Shown here: positions 48,492 to 57,948 of the stretch, in pieces
How positions within the stretch are numbered: position 1 is the stretch's first letter
How the letters are laid out: each line of letters opens with the position of its first letter
Assembly: GCF_002161065.1 (NCBI RefSeq)
Contig: NZ_NFLV01000002.1
Location: 62,001 to 126,000 of the forward strand
DNA from: Eubacterium sp. An11
GTDB lineage: Bacteria; Bacillota; Clostridia; Lachnospirales; Lachnospiraceae
Reading direction: 5' to 3'
DNA: 64,000 bases
Translations under genes and position numbers: made by a program
The notes under the pieces: model-generated
What the model was told of the DNA's origin: nothing
The model's input: the letters and a program-made list of their open reading frames with translations, nothing else
The model's database searches: none

Positions 48492-49379
48492 TCAAAACAG
48501 CGGTTCTTTTAAGATGGCTGTTCCGATACCTTTCTCTGTAAAGAACTCAAGCAGCAGACAGTGGGCCACTCTTCCGTCCAGAATATGCACCCGGGAAACT
48601 CCCTGCTCGATGGCGTCGATGCAGTTGTTGAGTTTTGGCAGCATACCTCCGCCCACCACGCCGTTGGCGATAAATTCCTTGGCAGTATTGACGTCCATCT
48701 CGGAAATCAGAGTCTTCTTGTTGGCCGGATCCACGAAGACACCTTCGATATCGGTCAGGAAAACCAGTTTTTCCGCCTCCATGGCCTTTGCCACACCGCA
48801 GGCCGCATCATCAGCGTTGATATTATAAGAATCAAAATTCTCATCCATGCCGATCGGCGCGATGACCGGAATAAATTCCGCATCCATGAGAGTCGTCAGC
48901 AGTTCCGTGTTGACGGACTTCACATTGCCCACGAAACCGATGTCCCGGCCGTCCGGCATCTTCTTATCCACCTGAATCATGTTGGCGTCCTTTCCGCAGA
49001 TACCCACAGCGTTGATGCCCATCTTCTGCATCAGGCCCACCAGCTCTTTGTTCACTTTATTGAGTACCATCTCCGCGATCTCCATAGTTTCCTTATCGGT
49101 CACCCGGAGTCCGTTATAAAATTCCGCTTCCTTTCCGGAAAGCTTGACCCATTTGCTGATCTCTTTGCCGCCGCCGTGAACGATGATCGGTTTCATACCG
49201 ATCAATTTCAGCAGCGCCACGTCCTTGATCACATTATATTTCAACTCTTCGTCAAGCATGGCGCTTCCGCCATATTTTACGACAACAATCTTTCCATAAA
49301 AACGGCGGATGTACGGCAGCGCCTCGATGAGAACGCTGGCTTTCATCATCTCGCTGTTCATATCATTCAGCTCCAACAT
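48492..49379 (-). CDS. argB: Acetylglutamate kinase
   Basis: This is a 295-residue amino-acid kinase that phosphorylates N-acetylglutamate. Motifs are [26 protein letters not shown] (substrate site), [22 protein letters not shown], and [20 protein letters not shown]. The length and the N-terminal helix are typical of the arginine-inhibited hexameric form, so feedback by arginine is likely. It lies between argJ and argD. Confidence 0.95.
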   Translation of the reverse strand: MLELNDMNSEMMKASVLIEALPYIRRFYGKIVVVKYGGSAMLDEELKYNVIKDVALLKLIGMKPIIVHGGGKEISKWVKLSGKEAEFYNGLRVTDKETMEIAEMVLNKVNKELVGLMQKMGINAVGICGKDANMIQVDKKMPDGRDIGFVGNVKSVNTELLTTLMDAEFIPVIAPIGMDENFDSYNINADDAACGVAKAMEAEKLVFLTDIEGVFVDPANKKTLISEMDVNTAKEFIANGVVGGGMLPKLNNCIDAIEQGVSRVHILDGRVAHCLLLEFFTEKGIGTAILKEPLF

Positions 49380-49391
49380 ACTTTCTCCTTT

Positions 49392-50618
49392 CTAAGAACG
49401 ATAATCCGCATTAATTTTCACATATTCGTAGGTCAGATCACAGCCCCAGGCGGTGGCTTCTTCTTTTCCGTTATGCACATCAAGAATCGCCTTCACCGGG
49501 TTGCCGGAGAGGATTTTTGTGGCGGTTTCCTCACTGTAATCGGCGGCTATACCGTCTTTTACGATGACCAGACTGCCTTCCCCGCTTTCCAGGATGATAT
49601 CCACTGCTTCCGGATCAAAGGAAGCACCGCTGTATCCCATGGCGCAGAGGATTCTTCCCCAGTTGGCATCTTTTCCGAACACTGCCGCCTTTGTCAGACT
49701 GGAGCAGACCACTGCCTTGCTGATTTTCTTTGCCTCTTCTTTGGTAGCTGCGCCGTGGCAGGTCACCTCAAAAAGTCTTGTGCATCCTTCCCCGTCTCCG
49801 GCAATCTGCTTAGCCAGGTATTCAAGGACGGTATGGAGCGCTTCCCGGAACGCGGAAAGTCCCTCGCTGTCCCTTGTCAGGATATCATTTCCGGCCATAC
49901 CGTTACACAGTACCAGACAGGTATCGTTGGTGGAGGTATCCCCGTCCACAGAGATCATATTGAAGGTATCTTCCACCTCTTCCCGGAGAATCTCCTGCAG
50001 AAGCGGCTGCTCGATAGCTGCGTCGCTGGTGACAAAGGCAAGCATGGTACCCATGTTCGGGTGAATCATACCGGAGCCCTTGCTCATGCCGCCCACAACG
50101 ACTGTCTGTCCGCCAATCTCACACTGAACAGCGATTTCTTTTTTATGGGTATCGGTGGTGAGGATGGCTTCCGCTGCGTCAGCAGCCGACTGGACATCCG
50201 CCTTCATGGCAGGTACCAGCATCTCGATTCCTTTTCCCACCACATCCATGTCAAGCTGCATGCCGATGACTCCGGTGGAACACACGAGCACCTCTCTTTT
50301 TCCGATACCGAGGAGGGACGCCGCTTTTTCTGCTTCCTTCGCGCAATTTTCATAACCTTCCTCTCCGGTGCAGGCGTTGGCGATACCGCTGTTGATCACC
50401 ACTGCCTGAGCCCTTCCTTCCTCCTCGACCACTTTTTTATCCCAGAGTACCGGAGCTGCCTTTACTATATTTCTTGTAAAAGTGCCGGCACAGACCGCCG
50501 GCGCTTCCGAATAGATCATCGCCATATCTTTGTTGGTCTTTCCGGCCTTGATCCCGGCACGAAGACCTGCGGCACGAAATCCTTTGGCCGCTGTCACACC
50601 TGATGATATCTCTTTCAT
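49392..50618 (-). CDS. argJ: Bifunctional ornithine acetyltransferase/NAGS
   Basis: This is a 408-residue Ntn-hydrolase-like enzyme that recycles the acetyl group from acetylornithine to glutamate and probably also uses acetyl-CoA. The self-cleavage site is in GMIHPNMGTMLAF. The residue before the catalytic Thr is Gly instead of the more usual Ala, so cleavage would be Gly|Thr. Other motifs are GVTAAKGFRAAG, VINSGIANACTGEEG, and SVDGDTSTNDT. The ATG at 50618 has only a weak ribosome site; upstream in-frame codons are poor in family features. Confidence 0.92.
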   Translation of the reverse strand: MKEISSGVTAAKGFRAAGLRAGIKAGKTNKDMAMIYSEAPAVCAGTFTRNIVKAAPVLWDKKVVEEEGRAQAVVINSGIANACTGEEGYENCAKEAEKAASLLGIGKREVLVCSTGVIGMQLDMDVVGKGIEMLVPAMKADVQSAADAAEAILTTDTHKKEIAVQCEIGGQTVVVGGMSKGSGMIHPNMGTMLAFVTSDAAIEQPLLQEILREEVEDTFNMISVDGDTSTNDTCLVLCNGMAGNDILTRDSEGLSAFREALHTVLEYLAKQIAGDGEGCTRLFEVTCHGAATKEEAKKISKAVVCSSLTKAAVFGKDANWGRILCAMGYSGASFDPEAVDIILESGEGSLVIVKDGIAADYSEETATKILSGNPVKAILDVHNGKEEATAWGCDLTYEYVKINADYRS

Positions 50619-50744
50619 TGTATTTTCACATCCATTTCTCTTATTTCTGTTTTGCCGGCTTTTGTGATCTTCCTTCCGGAATCTTCCGCACCTGCCGGCA
50701 GCGCTGCCAGGCATCTCCCACTTTACCGTGGAAAAGACCGGCTG

Positions 50745-51785
50745 TTACGGGAATACCGGCGGCATGAGAAGACCGGTATTTTCCGGCAGACCGAACATCA
50801 GGTTCATATTCTGCACTGCCTGTCCGGCTGCTCCTTTCACCAGATTATCCATGGCTCCCAGCATGAGGATCCTGCCGGTACGCTCATCTTTTTTCACATT
50901 GACATCCACATAATTGCTGCCTTCCACCCAGCGGGTTTCCGGGCAGACGCCGGCCGGAAGCACCCGGACAAACGGTTCCTCTTTATATGTCTCCTCATAA
51001 AGCGCCCGGATCTCTTCCTCCGTAACATCCTTTACCAGATTGGCGTAGGCTGTCACAAGAATGCCCCGGTTCATCGGCACCAGATGAGGCGTAAAATTGA
51101 TCAGCGTTTCCTGGCCGGACGCATAGGAAAGCTGCTCTTCAATCTCCGGTGTGTGACGGTGTGTAGTCACACCGTAAGCCTTGATACTCTCATTGACCTC
51201 ACAGTACAGGTTCGCCACCTTGGCTCCCCTGCCCGCGCCGGAAGTACCGGACTTGGCGTCAATGATGATGGACTTCATGTCAATCCACCCTGCCTTTGCC
51301 AGCGGATAGACGGACAGGAAGGAACAGGTCGGATAGCAGCCCGGATTGGCCACCAGGCGGGCTTTTTTAATCTGCTCCCTGTTCACCTCGCAAAGTCCGT
51401 AAACGGCTTCTTTTATATATTCGGGACTTCCGTGTTTGATGCCGTACCATTTCTCATAGGTATCCACATCTTTAATACGGAAATCCGCGCTCAGATCAAT
51501 AATGTTCACTTTTGATAAAATGTCTTCATTTACAAGGGTGCTGCAAAGTCCCTGGGGCGTTGCGGTAAAGATCACATCCACTTCCTCGCAGAGCCTCTCC
51601 ATGTCTTCTCCCTCACAGATATCCGGAACCAGAGTAAACATGTTCCGGAACACATCGGCGTAAGGCTCGCCGGCGTAGGTTCTTGAACCATACCATTTGA
51701 TCTCCGCTTCCTTATGCCCAAGCAAAATCCGCACCAGCTCCTGTCCGGCATATCCGGTGGAACCGATAATTCCTACTTTTATCAT
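50745..51785 (-). CDS. argC: N-acetyl-gamma-glutamyl-phosphate reductase
   Basis: This is a 346-residue NADPH-dependent reductase and the first gene of the operon. It has the Rossmann start VGIIGSTGYAGQELVRILL, the catalytic Cys in VANPGCYPTCSF, and SGAGRGAK. It produces N-acetylglutamate semialdehyde. The ATG follows AGGAGGAAAAGCAC. The gene is divergent from argG, with ARG-box-like sites between. Confidence 0.95.
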   Translation of the reverse strand: MIKVGIIGSTGYAGQELVRILLGHKEAEIKWYGSRTYAGEPYADVFRNMFTLVPDICEGEDMERLCEEVDVIFTATPQGLCSTLVNEDILSKVNIIDLSADFRIKDVDTYEKWYGIKHGSPEYIKEAVYGLCEVNREQIKKARLVANPGCYPTCSFLSVYPLAKAGWIDMKSIIIDAKSGTSGAGRGAKVANLYCEVNESIKAYGVTTHRHTPEIEEQLSYASGQETLINFTPHLVPMNRGILVTAYANLVKDVTEEEIRALYEETYKEEPFVRVLPAGVCPETRWVEGSNYVDVNVKKDERTGRILMLGAMDNLVKGAAGQAVQNMNLMFGLPENTGLLMPPVFP

Positions 51786-51931
51786 GTGCTTTTCCTCCTG
51801 TATACTGCATATTTTGGAAAGTCAGAACAAATCCGGCTTTTCCCTGTCGCCTGCATCATTGCTGCAATTGTGTATTATCCCACATTTTTCTGCCTGTGAC
51901 AAGGAAAACTTCCCTTCCTCTCAATTTTTTA

Positions 51932-51945
51932 TGCATAATTATTTA
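51932..51945. promoter_or_regulatory. ARG-box-like site 1 (argC side)
   Basis: TGCATAATTATTTA matches the ArgR/AhrC consensus TGAATWWWWATTCA at 12 of 14 positions. It lies about 150 bases before argC. Confidence 0.5.
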
Positions 51946-51994
51946 ATAAACGACCATAATTATACGATAATCTCCTTATTTATGCAAGCATAAG

Positions 51995-52008
51995 TTAATA
52001 TTTATTCA
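51995..52008. promoter_or_regulatory. ARG-box-like site 2 (argG side)
   Basis: TTAATATTTATTCA matches TGAATWWWWATTCA at 13 of 14 positions. It lies 19 bases before the -35 of argG. With site 1 it would let one arginine-bound repressor control argCJBD and argG. Confidence 0.6.
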
Positions 52009-52026
52009 TCTTTTTTCAAAAAACTC

Positions 52027-52055
52027 TTGCAAATTTCTCTCCGATGCCGTATAGT
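52027..52055 (+). promoter_or_regulatory. argG promoter
   Basis: TTGCAA and TATAGT are separated by 17 bases. The leader to argG is about 120 bases and contains a short CGGTC/GACCG hairpin followed by a T-rich run, a possible attenuation point. Confidence 0.6.
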
Positions 52056-52181
52056 ATACCTATCGCGCTGAACATTTCCTGTTTCAATAGAATTTAATAG
52101 AAGTTTTACGGCGCATCTGTATTCGGTCTGCGGACCGTGTACTTTTTTCTTTAAGAAAACATTTTAAGGAGGATACATAGA

Positions 52182-53414
52182 ATGAGCAAAGAAAAAGTTG
52201 TTTTGGCATATTCCGGTGGTCTTGACACCACAGCCATCATCCCTTGGTTAAAGGAAAACTACGATTATGACGTTATCTGCTGCTGCGTAGACTGCGGACA
52301 GGGCGAGGAGCTGGACGGCCTTGAGGAGAGAGCACTCTACTCCGGCGCATCCAAATTATATATTGAAGATATCACCGATGATTTCTGTGACAACTACATT
52401 ATCCCATGCGTGCAGGCAGGCGCTGTTTACGAGAACAAATACCTTCTCGGAACTTCCATGGCACGTCCCGGCATCGCTGCCAAGCTGGTGGAGATTGCCA
52501 GAAAAGAAGGCGCTGTCGCTATCTGCCACGGCGCTACCGGTAAAGGCAACGACCAGATTCGTTTTGAGCTGGGCATCAAAGCGCTGGCTCCTGACTTAAA
52601 GATCATCGCCGCATGGAGAGATGACAAATGGACGATGAACTCCCGGGAAGAAGAGATCGCCTACTGCAAAGCGCACGGCATCGACCTTCCATTCTCCGCT
52701 GACAGCAGCTACAGCCGTGACCGGAACTTATGGCACATCAGCCACGAGGGACTGGAACTGGAAGATCCTTCCATTGAACCAAATTACGATCATCTGCTCA
52801 TGCTCAGTGTAACTCCTGAAAAAGCTCCGGATAAAGAAGAGTATGTGACTATGACATTTGAAGCCGGCGTACCGAAGTCCATCAACGGCGAGGAAATGAA
52901 AGTTTCCGATATCATCCGCAAATTAAATGAGATTGGCGGAAGAAACGGCATCGGTATCATTGATATCGTAGAGAACCGTGTTGTGGGCATGAAATCCAGA
53001 GGCGTCTATGAGACTCCTGGCGGAACTATTCTTATGGAAGCACAGAAACAGCTGGAAGAACTGGTTCTCGACCGTGACACCATGGATGTAAAGAAAGACA
53101 TCGGAAACCGGATGGCACAGCTCGTATACGAAGGCAAATGGTTCACTCCTCTCCGCGAGGCATTACAGGCATTTGTGGAATCCACACAGAAATATGTGAC
53201 CGGTGAAGTGAAATTCAAACTTTACAAAGGAAACATCATCAAAGCCGGAACCACTTCTCCATACAGCCTGTACAGCGAATCCCTGGCATCCTTCACCACC
53301 GGTGACCTGTACGATCATCACGACGCAGAAGGCTTCATCACCTTATTCGGTCTTCCAAGCAAGGTTCGCGCCATGAAGATGCAGGAAGTGGAAAAAACAA
53401 AAATAAATAATTGA
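52182..53414 (+). CDS. argG: Argininosuccinate synthase
   Basis: This is a 410-residue enzyme that joins citrulline and aspartate using ATP. The PP-loop is LAYSGGLDTTAII. Other conserved segments are CHGATGKGNDQIRFEL, IIAAWRDDKWTMNSREEEIA, RNLWHISHEGLELEDP, and VVGMKSRGVYETPGGTILM. The ATG follows TAAGGAGGATACATAG. It is divergent from argC and provides the substrate for argH at 57949. Confidence 0.96.
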   Translation: MSKEKVVLAYSGGLDTTAIIPWLKENYDYDVICCCVDCGQGEELDGLEERALYSGASKLYIEDITDDFCDNYIIPCVQAGAVYENKYLLGTSMARPGIAAKLVEIARKEGAVAICHGATGKGNDQIRFELGIKALAPDLKIIAAWRDDKWTMNSREEEIAYCKAHGIDLPFSADSSYSRDRNLWHISHEGLELEDPSIEPNYDHLLMLSVTPEKAPDKEEYVTMTFEAGVPKSINGEEMKVSDIIRKLNEIGGRNGIGIIDIVENRVVGMKSRGVYETPGGTILMEAQKQLEELVLDRDTMDVKKDIGNRMAQLVYEGKWFTPLREALQAFVESTQKYVTGEVKFKLYKGNIIKAGTTSPYSLYSESLASFTTGDLYDHHDAEGFITLFGLPSKVRAMKMQEVEKTKINN

Positions 53415-53478
53415 TGATCATCATCCATACAGCTGCTTCCCATAAGTGTTTTTCTGAATAATTATGGGAGCAGCGGCA

Positions 53479-53580
53479 CACTGCCGCGATGGCTCTGCCT
53501 TTCCGGGACAAGACGATTTTCTCTTCCGGAAATATATCTCCTGTTTCAGGAATCTGCAGACCTGCGGCAGTGTTTTTTAT
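53479..53580 (+). terminator. Branched terminator after argG
   Basis: CACTGCCGC (53479-53487) and GCGGCAGTG (53564-53572) close a long loop and are followed by TTTTTTAT. Inside, TTTCCGG and CCGGAAA form another stem. A separate hairpin at 53433-53474 precedes it (GCTGCTTCCCATAA and TTATGGGAGCAGC). Confidence 0.6.
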
Positions 53581-53671
53581 TATCTCGTATATTTTTTCCT
53601 CTGTCGATTATACTATCCCTGAATACGCAGGATTGCTTTACATCCTGCATGATACAGGAGAAAGACAGATC

Positions 53672-54139
53672 ATGGATACCAATCGCTTCATAATAAAAAT
53701 CCTCCGGACACTATTCATCATATGTACCGGAGGAATGGTCTATTATAATATTGAAATTCTTTTTCGGGGATATTCGCATATCTCCATGTTTCTCTGCGGA
53801 GGGCTGAGTCTTTATACCATCGGTATTCTCAACGAACATCCGACCATTCACCCGTCCTTCCTCACACAGATGATTCTCGGAACTCTCATCATCACCGCCT
53901 ACGAATTTATCACCGGCATGGTGGTCAATCTGATTCTCCACCTCCACGTGTGGGATTATTCCGATATGCCGTTTAATTTAAAAGGGCAGGTATGCCTGCC
54001 CTTTATGTTTGTCTGGTTCTTTCTCACGCCCGTCTGCATCGTAACCGATGATATCATCCGGTACGCACTGTTCCACGGGAAAAAACCTTCTTATTTTCAT
54101 TTGGAAAGGAGCGTTCCAAAAACAGAACGCTCCTCCTGA
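53672..54139 (+). CDS. CmpB-type putative ABC permease (membrane)
   Basis: This is a 155-residue membrane protein from the ATG at 53672, behind ACAGGAGAAAGACAGATC. Hydrophobic segments (LRTLFIICTGGMVYYNIEIL; MFLCGGLSLYTIGIL; QMILGTLIITAYEFITGMVV; VCLPFMFVWFFLTPVCIVTD) and the motif NLILHLHVWDYSDMPFNLKG match the ABC_trans_CmpB family. No linked ATPase of that family is seen, so the substrate is unknown. Confidence 0.78.
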   Translation: MDTNRFIIKILRTLFIICTGGMVYYNIEILFRGYSHISMFLCGGLSLYTIGILNEHPTIHPSFLTQMILGTLIITAYEFITGMVVNLILHLHVWDYSDMPFNLKGQVCLPFMFVWFFLTPVCIVTDDIIRYALFHGKKPSYFHLERSVPKTERSS

Positions 54140-54196
54140 TGAAATGCACTTTCATGCAAAATATATCTTCTGCCCGTCAGACTGCCCGGACAACGC

Positions 54197-54919
54197 CTAC
54201 AGCACCTTGGACAAAAATTCCTGGGTACGGGCTTCCTTCGGATTGCCGAAAATCTCTTCCGGCGTCCCCTGCTCCAGAATGATACCGTCATCCATGAACA
54301 TGACACGGGTTCCCACCTCTCTGGCAAATCCCATCTCATGGGTGACCACGGCCATGGTCATGCCCTCGTCCGCCAGGTTCTTCATAACTTCCAGAACCTC
54401 TCCGACCATCTCCGGGTCGAGGGCGCTGGTCGGCTCGTCAAAGAGCATCATCTTCGGGTTCAGCGCCAGAGAACGGACAATGGCGATCCTCTGTTTCTGT
54501 CCGCCGGAGAGCTGTCCCGGATAAGCGTCTGCCTTCTCTTCCAGATTGACCAGACGGAGCAGGCGAAGCGCCTCTTCCTTTGCCTCGTCGGCTTTCATCA
54601 GCTTCAGTCTTGTCGGCGCCAGAGTGATATTTTCCATGATCGTCTTATGCGGGAACAGATTAAAATGCTGGAACACCATTCCCATATGCTGACGAATCTT
54701 ATTGATATCGGTCTTTGGATCCGTGATATCCACCCCGTCAAAGATTACCTGGCCGGAAGTCGGACGCTCCAGAAGGTTCATGCAGCGCAGAAAAGTGGAC
54801 TTTCCGGAACCGGAAGGGCCGATGATAACGACTTTCTCGCCCGGGGCGATATGTTCGTTGATATTTTTCAGCACCTGATGGCTGCCAAAAGATTTACACA
54901 AATTCTTAACGTATATCAC
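54197..54919 (-). CDS. Polar amino-acid ABC transporter ATPase
   Basis: This is a 240-residue ATPase of the GlnQ/HisP/ArtP type. Walker A is [20 protein letters not shown], the signature is [20 protein letters not shown], Walker B is [14 protein letters not shown], the H-loop is [11 protein letters not shown]. It powers uptake by the permease encoded just upstream, whose stop it overlaps by 14 bases. Confidence 0.93.
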   Translation of the reverse strand: MIYVKNLCKSFGSHQVLKNINEHIAPGEKVVIIGPSGSGKSTFLRCMNLLERPTSGQVIFDGVDITDPKTDINKIRQHMGMVFQHFNLFPHKTIMENITLAPTRLKLMKADEAKEEALRLLRLVNLEEKADAYPGQLSGGQKQRIAIVRSLALNPKMMLFDEPTSALDPEMVGEVLEVMKNLADEGMTMAVVTHEMGFAREVGTRVMFMDDGIILEQGTPEEIFGNPKEARTQEFLSKVL

Positions 54920-55640
54920 TTTCTCTCAGCCTCCTTTCCAGTAAACTCATGATCCAGGTAAAGAACATGACGATGATCAGGTAAACAATGGCAACGGCAA
55001 TCAACGGCAGCAGTGCGTCAAAGGTCACGCCACGGATAATATCACCGCCGCGGGTAAGCTCTGCCAGTCCGATGTAACCGCAGATGGACGTCTCCTTCAA
55101 AAGAGCGATCATCTCATTGACCAGAGCCGGCAGACAGTTCTTGATTGCCTGCGGCATGATGATCTGCGTCATCGTATCCACATAGCCAAGACCCAGAGAA
55201 CGCCCTGCTTCCATCTGGCCTGCGTCCACGGAAAGAATACCGGAACGGAAGATCTCTGCCACATAGGCACCGGAATTGATACCAAAGGTCACAACAGCGA
55301 CCATAGTCTTACTGATATCCGGTGAACTTAAAATGATAAAGTACATAATCAACAGCTGTACCAGCGCCGGCGTACCACGGATTACCGTCAGATATACCCG
55401 GCAGACGATATCTGCCACCTTTAACAGGAATCCGCCCAGTCCTCTTTTGTTCTCCTCCCGCATGGAGCTGTAACTGGTACGGACCACGGCGACCAGCGCA
55501 CCGATAATCAGACCGAGAATCAGTGCTAAAAATGTAACGATCAAAGTTGTCTTGAGACCATCCACGATATACATATATCTCTGGTCCACGATAAAGTCAT
55601 TGACGAACTTTGTCTGTAATTCTGAAAACCATTCGCTCAA
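54906..55640 (-). CDS. Polar amino-acid ABC transporter permease
   Basis: This is a 244-residue HisM/GlnP-type permease. The TTG at 55640 follows AAGGATGAGATT. Membrane helices include [32 protein letters not shown] and [20 protein letters not shown]. The coupling loop is [24 protein letters not shown]-like (EAA motif). It pairs with the solute-binding lipoprotein encoded 253 bases upstream. Confidence 0.92.
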   Translation of the reverse strand: MSEWFSELQTKFVNDFIVDQRYMYIVDGLKTTLIVTFLALILGLIIGALVAVVRTSYSSMREENKRGLGGFLLKVADIVCRVYLTVIRGTPALVQLLIMYFIILSSPDISKTMVAVVTFGINSGAYVAEIFRSGILSVDAGQMEAGRSLGLGYVDTMTQIIMPQAIKNCLPALVNEMIALLKETSICGYIGLAELTRGGDIIRGVTFDALLPLIAVAIVYLIIVMFFTWIMSLLERRLRESDIR

Positions 55641-55892
55641 AATCTCATCCTTCGCTTTCTTTTCTATAAATCTGTGTCAACCAACAATAACAGTTGAATG
55701 CCCCCGGAAAACCGCTGCTAATGCAGCCTGTCCGGTGCCGCAATCTGTGACCCACAAACAAAATGCAGGGGATAGGTGGCTGTACGCACATCCAATTCCC
55801 TGCACCACAGGCTGTCAGTCTGCATCTGCCTCCCGTTTCATCTGTTTTTATATGAAGTACCGGTTACTCTGCCGACTGCACCACCCTTTAGA
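55641..55892 (-). other. Spacer between binding protein and permease
   Basis: No gene was found here. On the minus strand TGCAGGG and CCCCTGCA form a long-loop hairpin (about 55763-55807). It is probably a partial terminator or mRNA stabiliser that sets binding protein above permease expression. Confidence 0.4.
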
Positions 55893-56711
55893 TTATTCTG
55901 CCGAAATATATTTATCAAGAATGGACTGAATGGTACCATCCTCTTTTAACTCTGCCAGAGCGCCGTTGACAGCGTCGAGCAGCGCATCGTTGCCTTTCGC
56001 GATACAAGCAGCGTACTCTTCTTCCGCATACTGGGTATCCAGGATCTTCAGGCCGTCTGTGCTTGCCACATAGGAAAGAGCCGGCTGGTTGTCGATGATA
56101 ACCGCATCGATCTTGCCCTGGGATAATGCCATAACCGCATCGTTGCCTTTATTGAACTTCTCTACATTTTCCTCACCGAACTGTTCGCTGGCTTTGATAT
56201 CACCGGTGGTGGATAACTGTACGCCGATCTTCTTGCCCTGTAAATCATCGATGGTCTGGATATCGGAATCTTCTCTTACGATAACGGACTGGATACCTGT
56301 TGCATAAGTGTCCGTAAAGTTAATATTTTTCTGACGCTCCGGTGTCACAGTCATACCTGCAAGACCGATATCTGCTTTTCCTGTGGAAACGGCTGTGATG
56401 ATGGAATCAAACTCCATATCCTGAACTTCTACTTCGAGTCCCAGCTTCTCGCCGATAGCTTCTGCGATCTCAACATCGATACCAACAATCTCATTTCCTT
56501 CATAGTACTCGTATGGAGGGAAGTAGGCGTTGGTCGCCATGATCAGTTTACCCTCTGTCACTGTAGGAACCGTGGATGTCGCAGCGGCACCTGTTGTGCT
56601 CTCCGCCGGTGCGTTATCCTGTGTATCCTTCGCGCTGTTTCCGCATCCTGCTAAAAGAGATGCGCCGAGAACAGCTGCCATAGCTAATGTCATTACTTTT
56701 CTAAACTTCAT
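55893..56711 (-). CDS. Amino-acid ABC transporter binding lipoprotein
   Basis: This is a 272-residue SBP_bac_3 protein. A signal peptide ends in LLAGC (Cys23), then a Ser/Thr/Ala linker. The binding domain has GKLIMATNAYFPPYEYYEGN, EIVGIDVEIAEAIGEKLGLE, and DIGLAGMTVTPERQKNINFT. This pattern suits arginine, glutamine or related polar amino acids. An ARG-box-like site upstream supports arginine or ornithine. The ATG follows AAAGGAGAGATTATC. Confidence 0.92.
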   Translation of the reverse strand: MKFRKVMTLAMAAVLGASLLAGCGNSAKDTQDNAPAESTTGAAATSTVPTVTEGKLIMATNAYFPPYEYYEGNEIVGIDVEIAEAIGEKLGLEVEVQDMEFDSIITAVSTGKADIGLAGMTVTPERQKNINFTDTYATGIQSVIVREDSDIQTIDDLQGKKIGVQLSTTGDIKASEQFGEENVEKFNKGNDAVMALSQGKIDAVIIDNQPALSYVASTDGLKILDTQYAEEEYAACIAKGNDALLDAVNGALAELKEDGTIQSILDKYISAE

Positions 56712-56728
56712 GATAATCTCTCCTTTAT

Positions 56729-56742
56729 TGAATAATATTTAC
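56729..56742. promoter_or_regulatory. ARG-box-like site before amino-acid transporter
   Basis: TGAATAATATTTAC matches the ARG box TGAATWWWWATTCA at 11 of 14 positions, and a second ATATTCATGCA lies about 10 bases further upstream. A TATAAT lies between them on the minus strand. Confidence 0.45.
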
Positions 56743-56768
56743 TATTATACACATATTCATGCATAAAA

Positions 56769-57776
56769 TCAATGGTCCTTTCGACGAAAATCCGGAAGCT
56801 GTGCGAGAATAATCGCCGCAAACATCAAAATACATCCCAGAAGTTCTCTTCCACTCAGCACCTGATAAAGGATTACGAAGCCGCTCAGCGCGGAAAATAC
56901 CGATTCCAGGCTGAGAATCAGCGCCGCCATGGTCGGATTCATACCCTTTTGTCCCACAATCTGCAATGTATAAGCCACTCCGGTGGACATGACGCCCGTG
57001 TAGAGCACCGGCACCGCTGCCTCCAGGATCAGGGAAAACTGCGGGTCCTCAAACAGCAGCATCCCGATGCAGCCAAGGACCGCCCCGGTAAAGAACTGGA
57101 TGCAGGACATTTTTACCCCGTCCAGAAAGGTATTAAAATAATCAATGGCCATGATCTGTCCCGCGAATAAAAATGCGGAAATCAGGATAAGAAAGTCTCC
57201 CGTCTGGATCTGCAGCGCTTCATTCATACATAAAAAGTACAGTCCCGCCAATGCGATGACCACGGCAATCCAGGTGAGAATCCCGCAGTAGCGTTTGAGA
57301 AAAATCCCCATGAGCGGCACGATAATAATATAGAAAGAAGTGATAAATCCCGCTTTGCCCACGGTGGTATACTGGATTCCCGTCTGCTGAAAACAGTTGG
57401 CGGCAAACAGAAACAATCCGCAGACCACACCGCCAAACAAAAGTTTCCGGTCCGTCCACCAGCGGCAGGGTTTTCCGGATGTCTTTGCCGCAGCCGGCGT
57501 ACTTCCGGCCGGCATACCCCCGGACTCCTTCCGGTCCGCATCCATATGTCTTTCTTCCTTATCCACATCTCTTTTCTTTCCGCCCAGATGGTCAAAAATC
57601 CAGATACAGGGCAGAAGAACGATTCCTCCGATCAGCGAACGAAGACAGATAAAAGTGAGCGGTTCAATGAAATCCATACTCACACTCTGCGCCACGAAGG
57701 CAGCTCCCCAGATCAGCGCGGTCAGCAACAGCAGAATGGTATTCCTGACCTTGTGTGTTTTCAATTGTGTTTCCAT
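56769..57776 (-). CDS. EamA-family (DMT) transporter
   Basis: This is a 335-residue membrane protein with two EamA repeats (about ten helices): NTILLLLTALIWGAAFVAQS at the start, then FGGVVCGLFLFAANCFQQTG and PTMAALILSLESVFSALSGF. A charged, Gly/Pro-rich inserted loop (about 66-100) separates helices 2 and 3. Such proteins export or import amino acids or metabolites. The substrate is not evident. It lies between the ABC transporter and argH. Confidence 0.88.
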   Translation of the reverse strand: METQLKTHKVRNTILLLLTALIWGAAFVAQSVSMDFIEPLTFICLRSLIGGIVLLPCIWIFDHLGGKKRDVDKEERHMDADRKESGGMPAGSTPAAAKTSGKPCRWWTDRKLLFGGVVCGLFLFAANCFQQTGIQYTTVGKAGFITSFYIIIVPLMGIFLKRYCGILTWIAVVIALAGLYFLCMNEALQIQTGDFLILISAFLFAGQIMAIDYFNTFLDGVKMSCIQFFTGAVLGCIGMLLFEDPQFSLILEAAVPVLYTGVMSTGVAYTLQIVGQKGMNPTMAALILSLESVFSALSGFVILYQVLSGRELLGCILMFAAIILAQLPDFRRKDH

Positions 57777-57868
57777 ACTTATGTCCTCTCTTCTGTCGTT
57801 TTACACGCAAACAGATTGATTATACTCTTTTTCCCGGCAGAACTCAAGAAATGTTTTTGCAACGAACC

Positions 57869-57897
57869 TTGTCAGACCATAGATTTTCGTGTAAAAT
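57869..57897 (+). promoter_or_regulatory. argH promoter
   Basis: TTGTCA and TAAAAT are separated by 17 bases, about 50 bases before the start codon. Confidence 0.55.
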
Positions 57898-57906
57898 AAA
57901 TGGCAG

Positions 57907-57920
57907 TCATTATAGATTCA
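57907..57920. promoter_or_regulatory. ARG-box-like site over argH start
   Basis: TCATTATAGATTCA matches the ARG box at 11 of 14 positions and covers the expected transcription start, so bound repressor would block initiation. Confidence 0.45.
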
Positions 57921-57948
57921 TTTTGTAAATTTGTAAAGGAGGAGCATT

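Noticed and set aside
48561-50603. A 680-codon open frame on the plus strand
   Set aside because: It lies opposite argB and argJ, which have full family motifs. It has His/Leu-rich antisense composition and no ribosome site.
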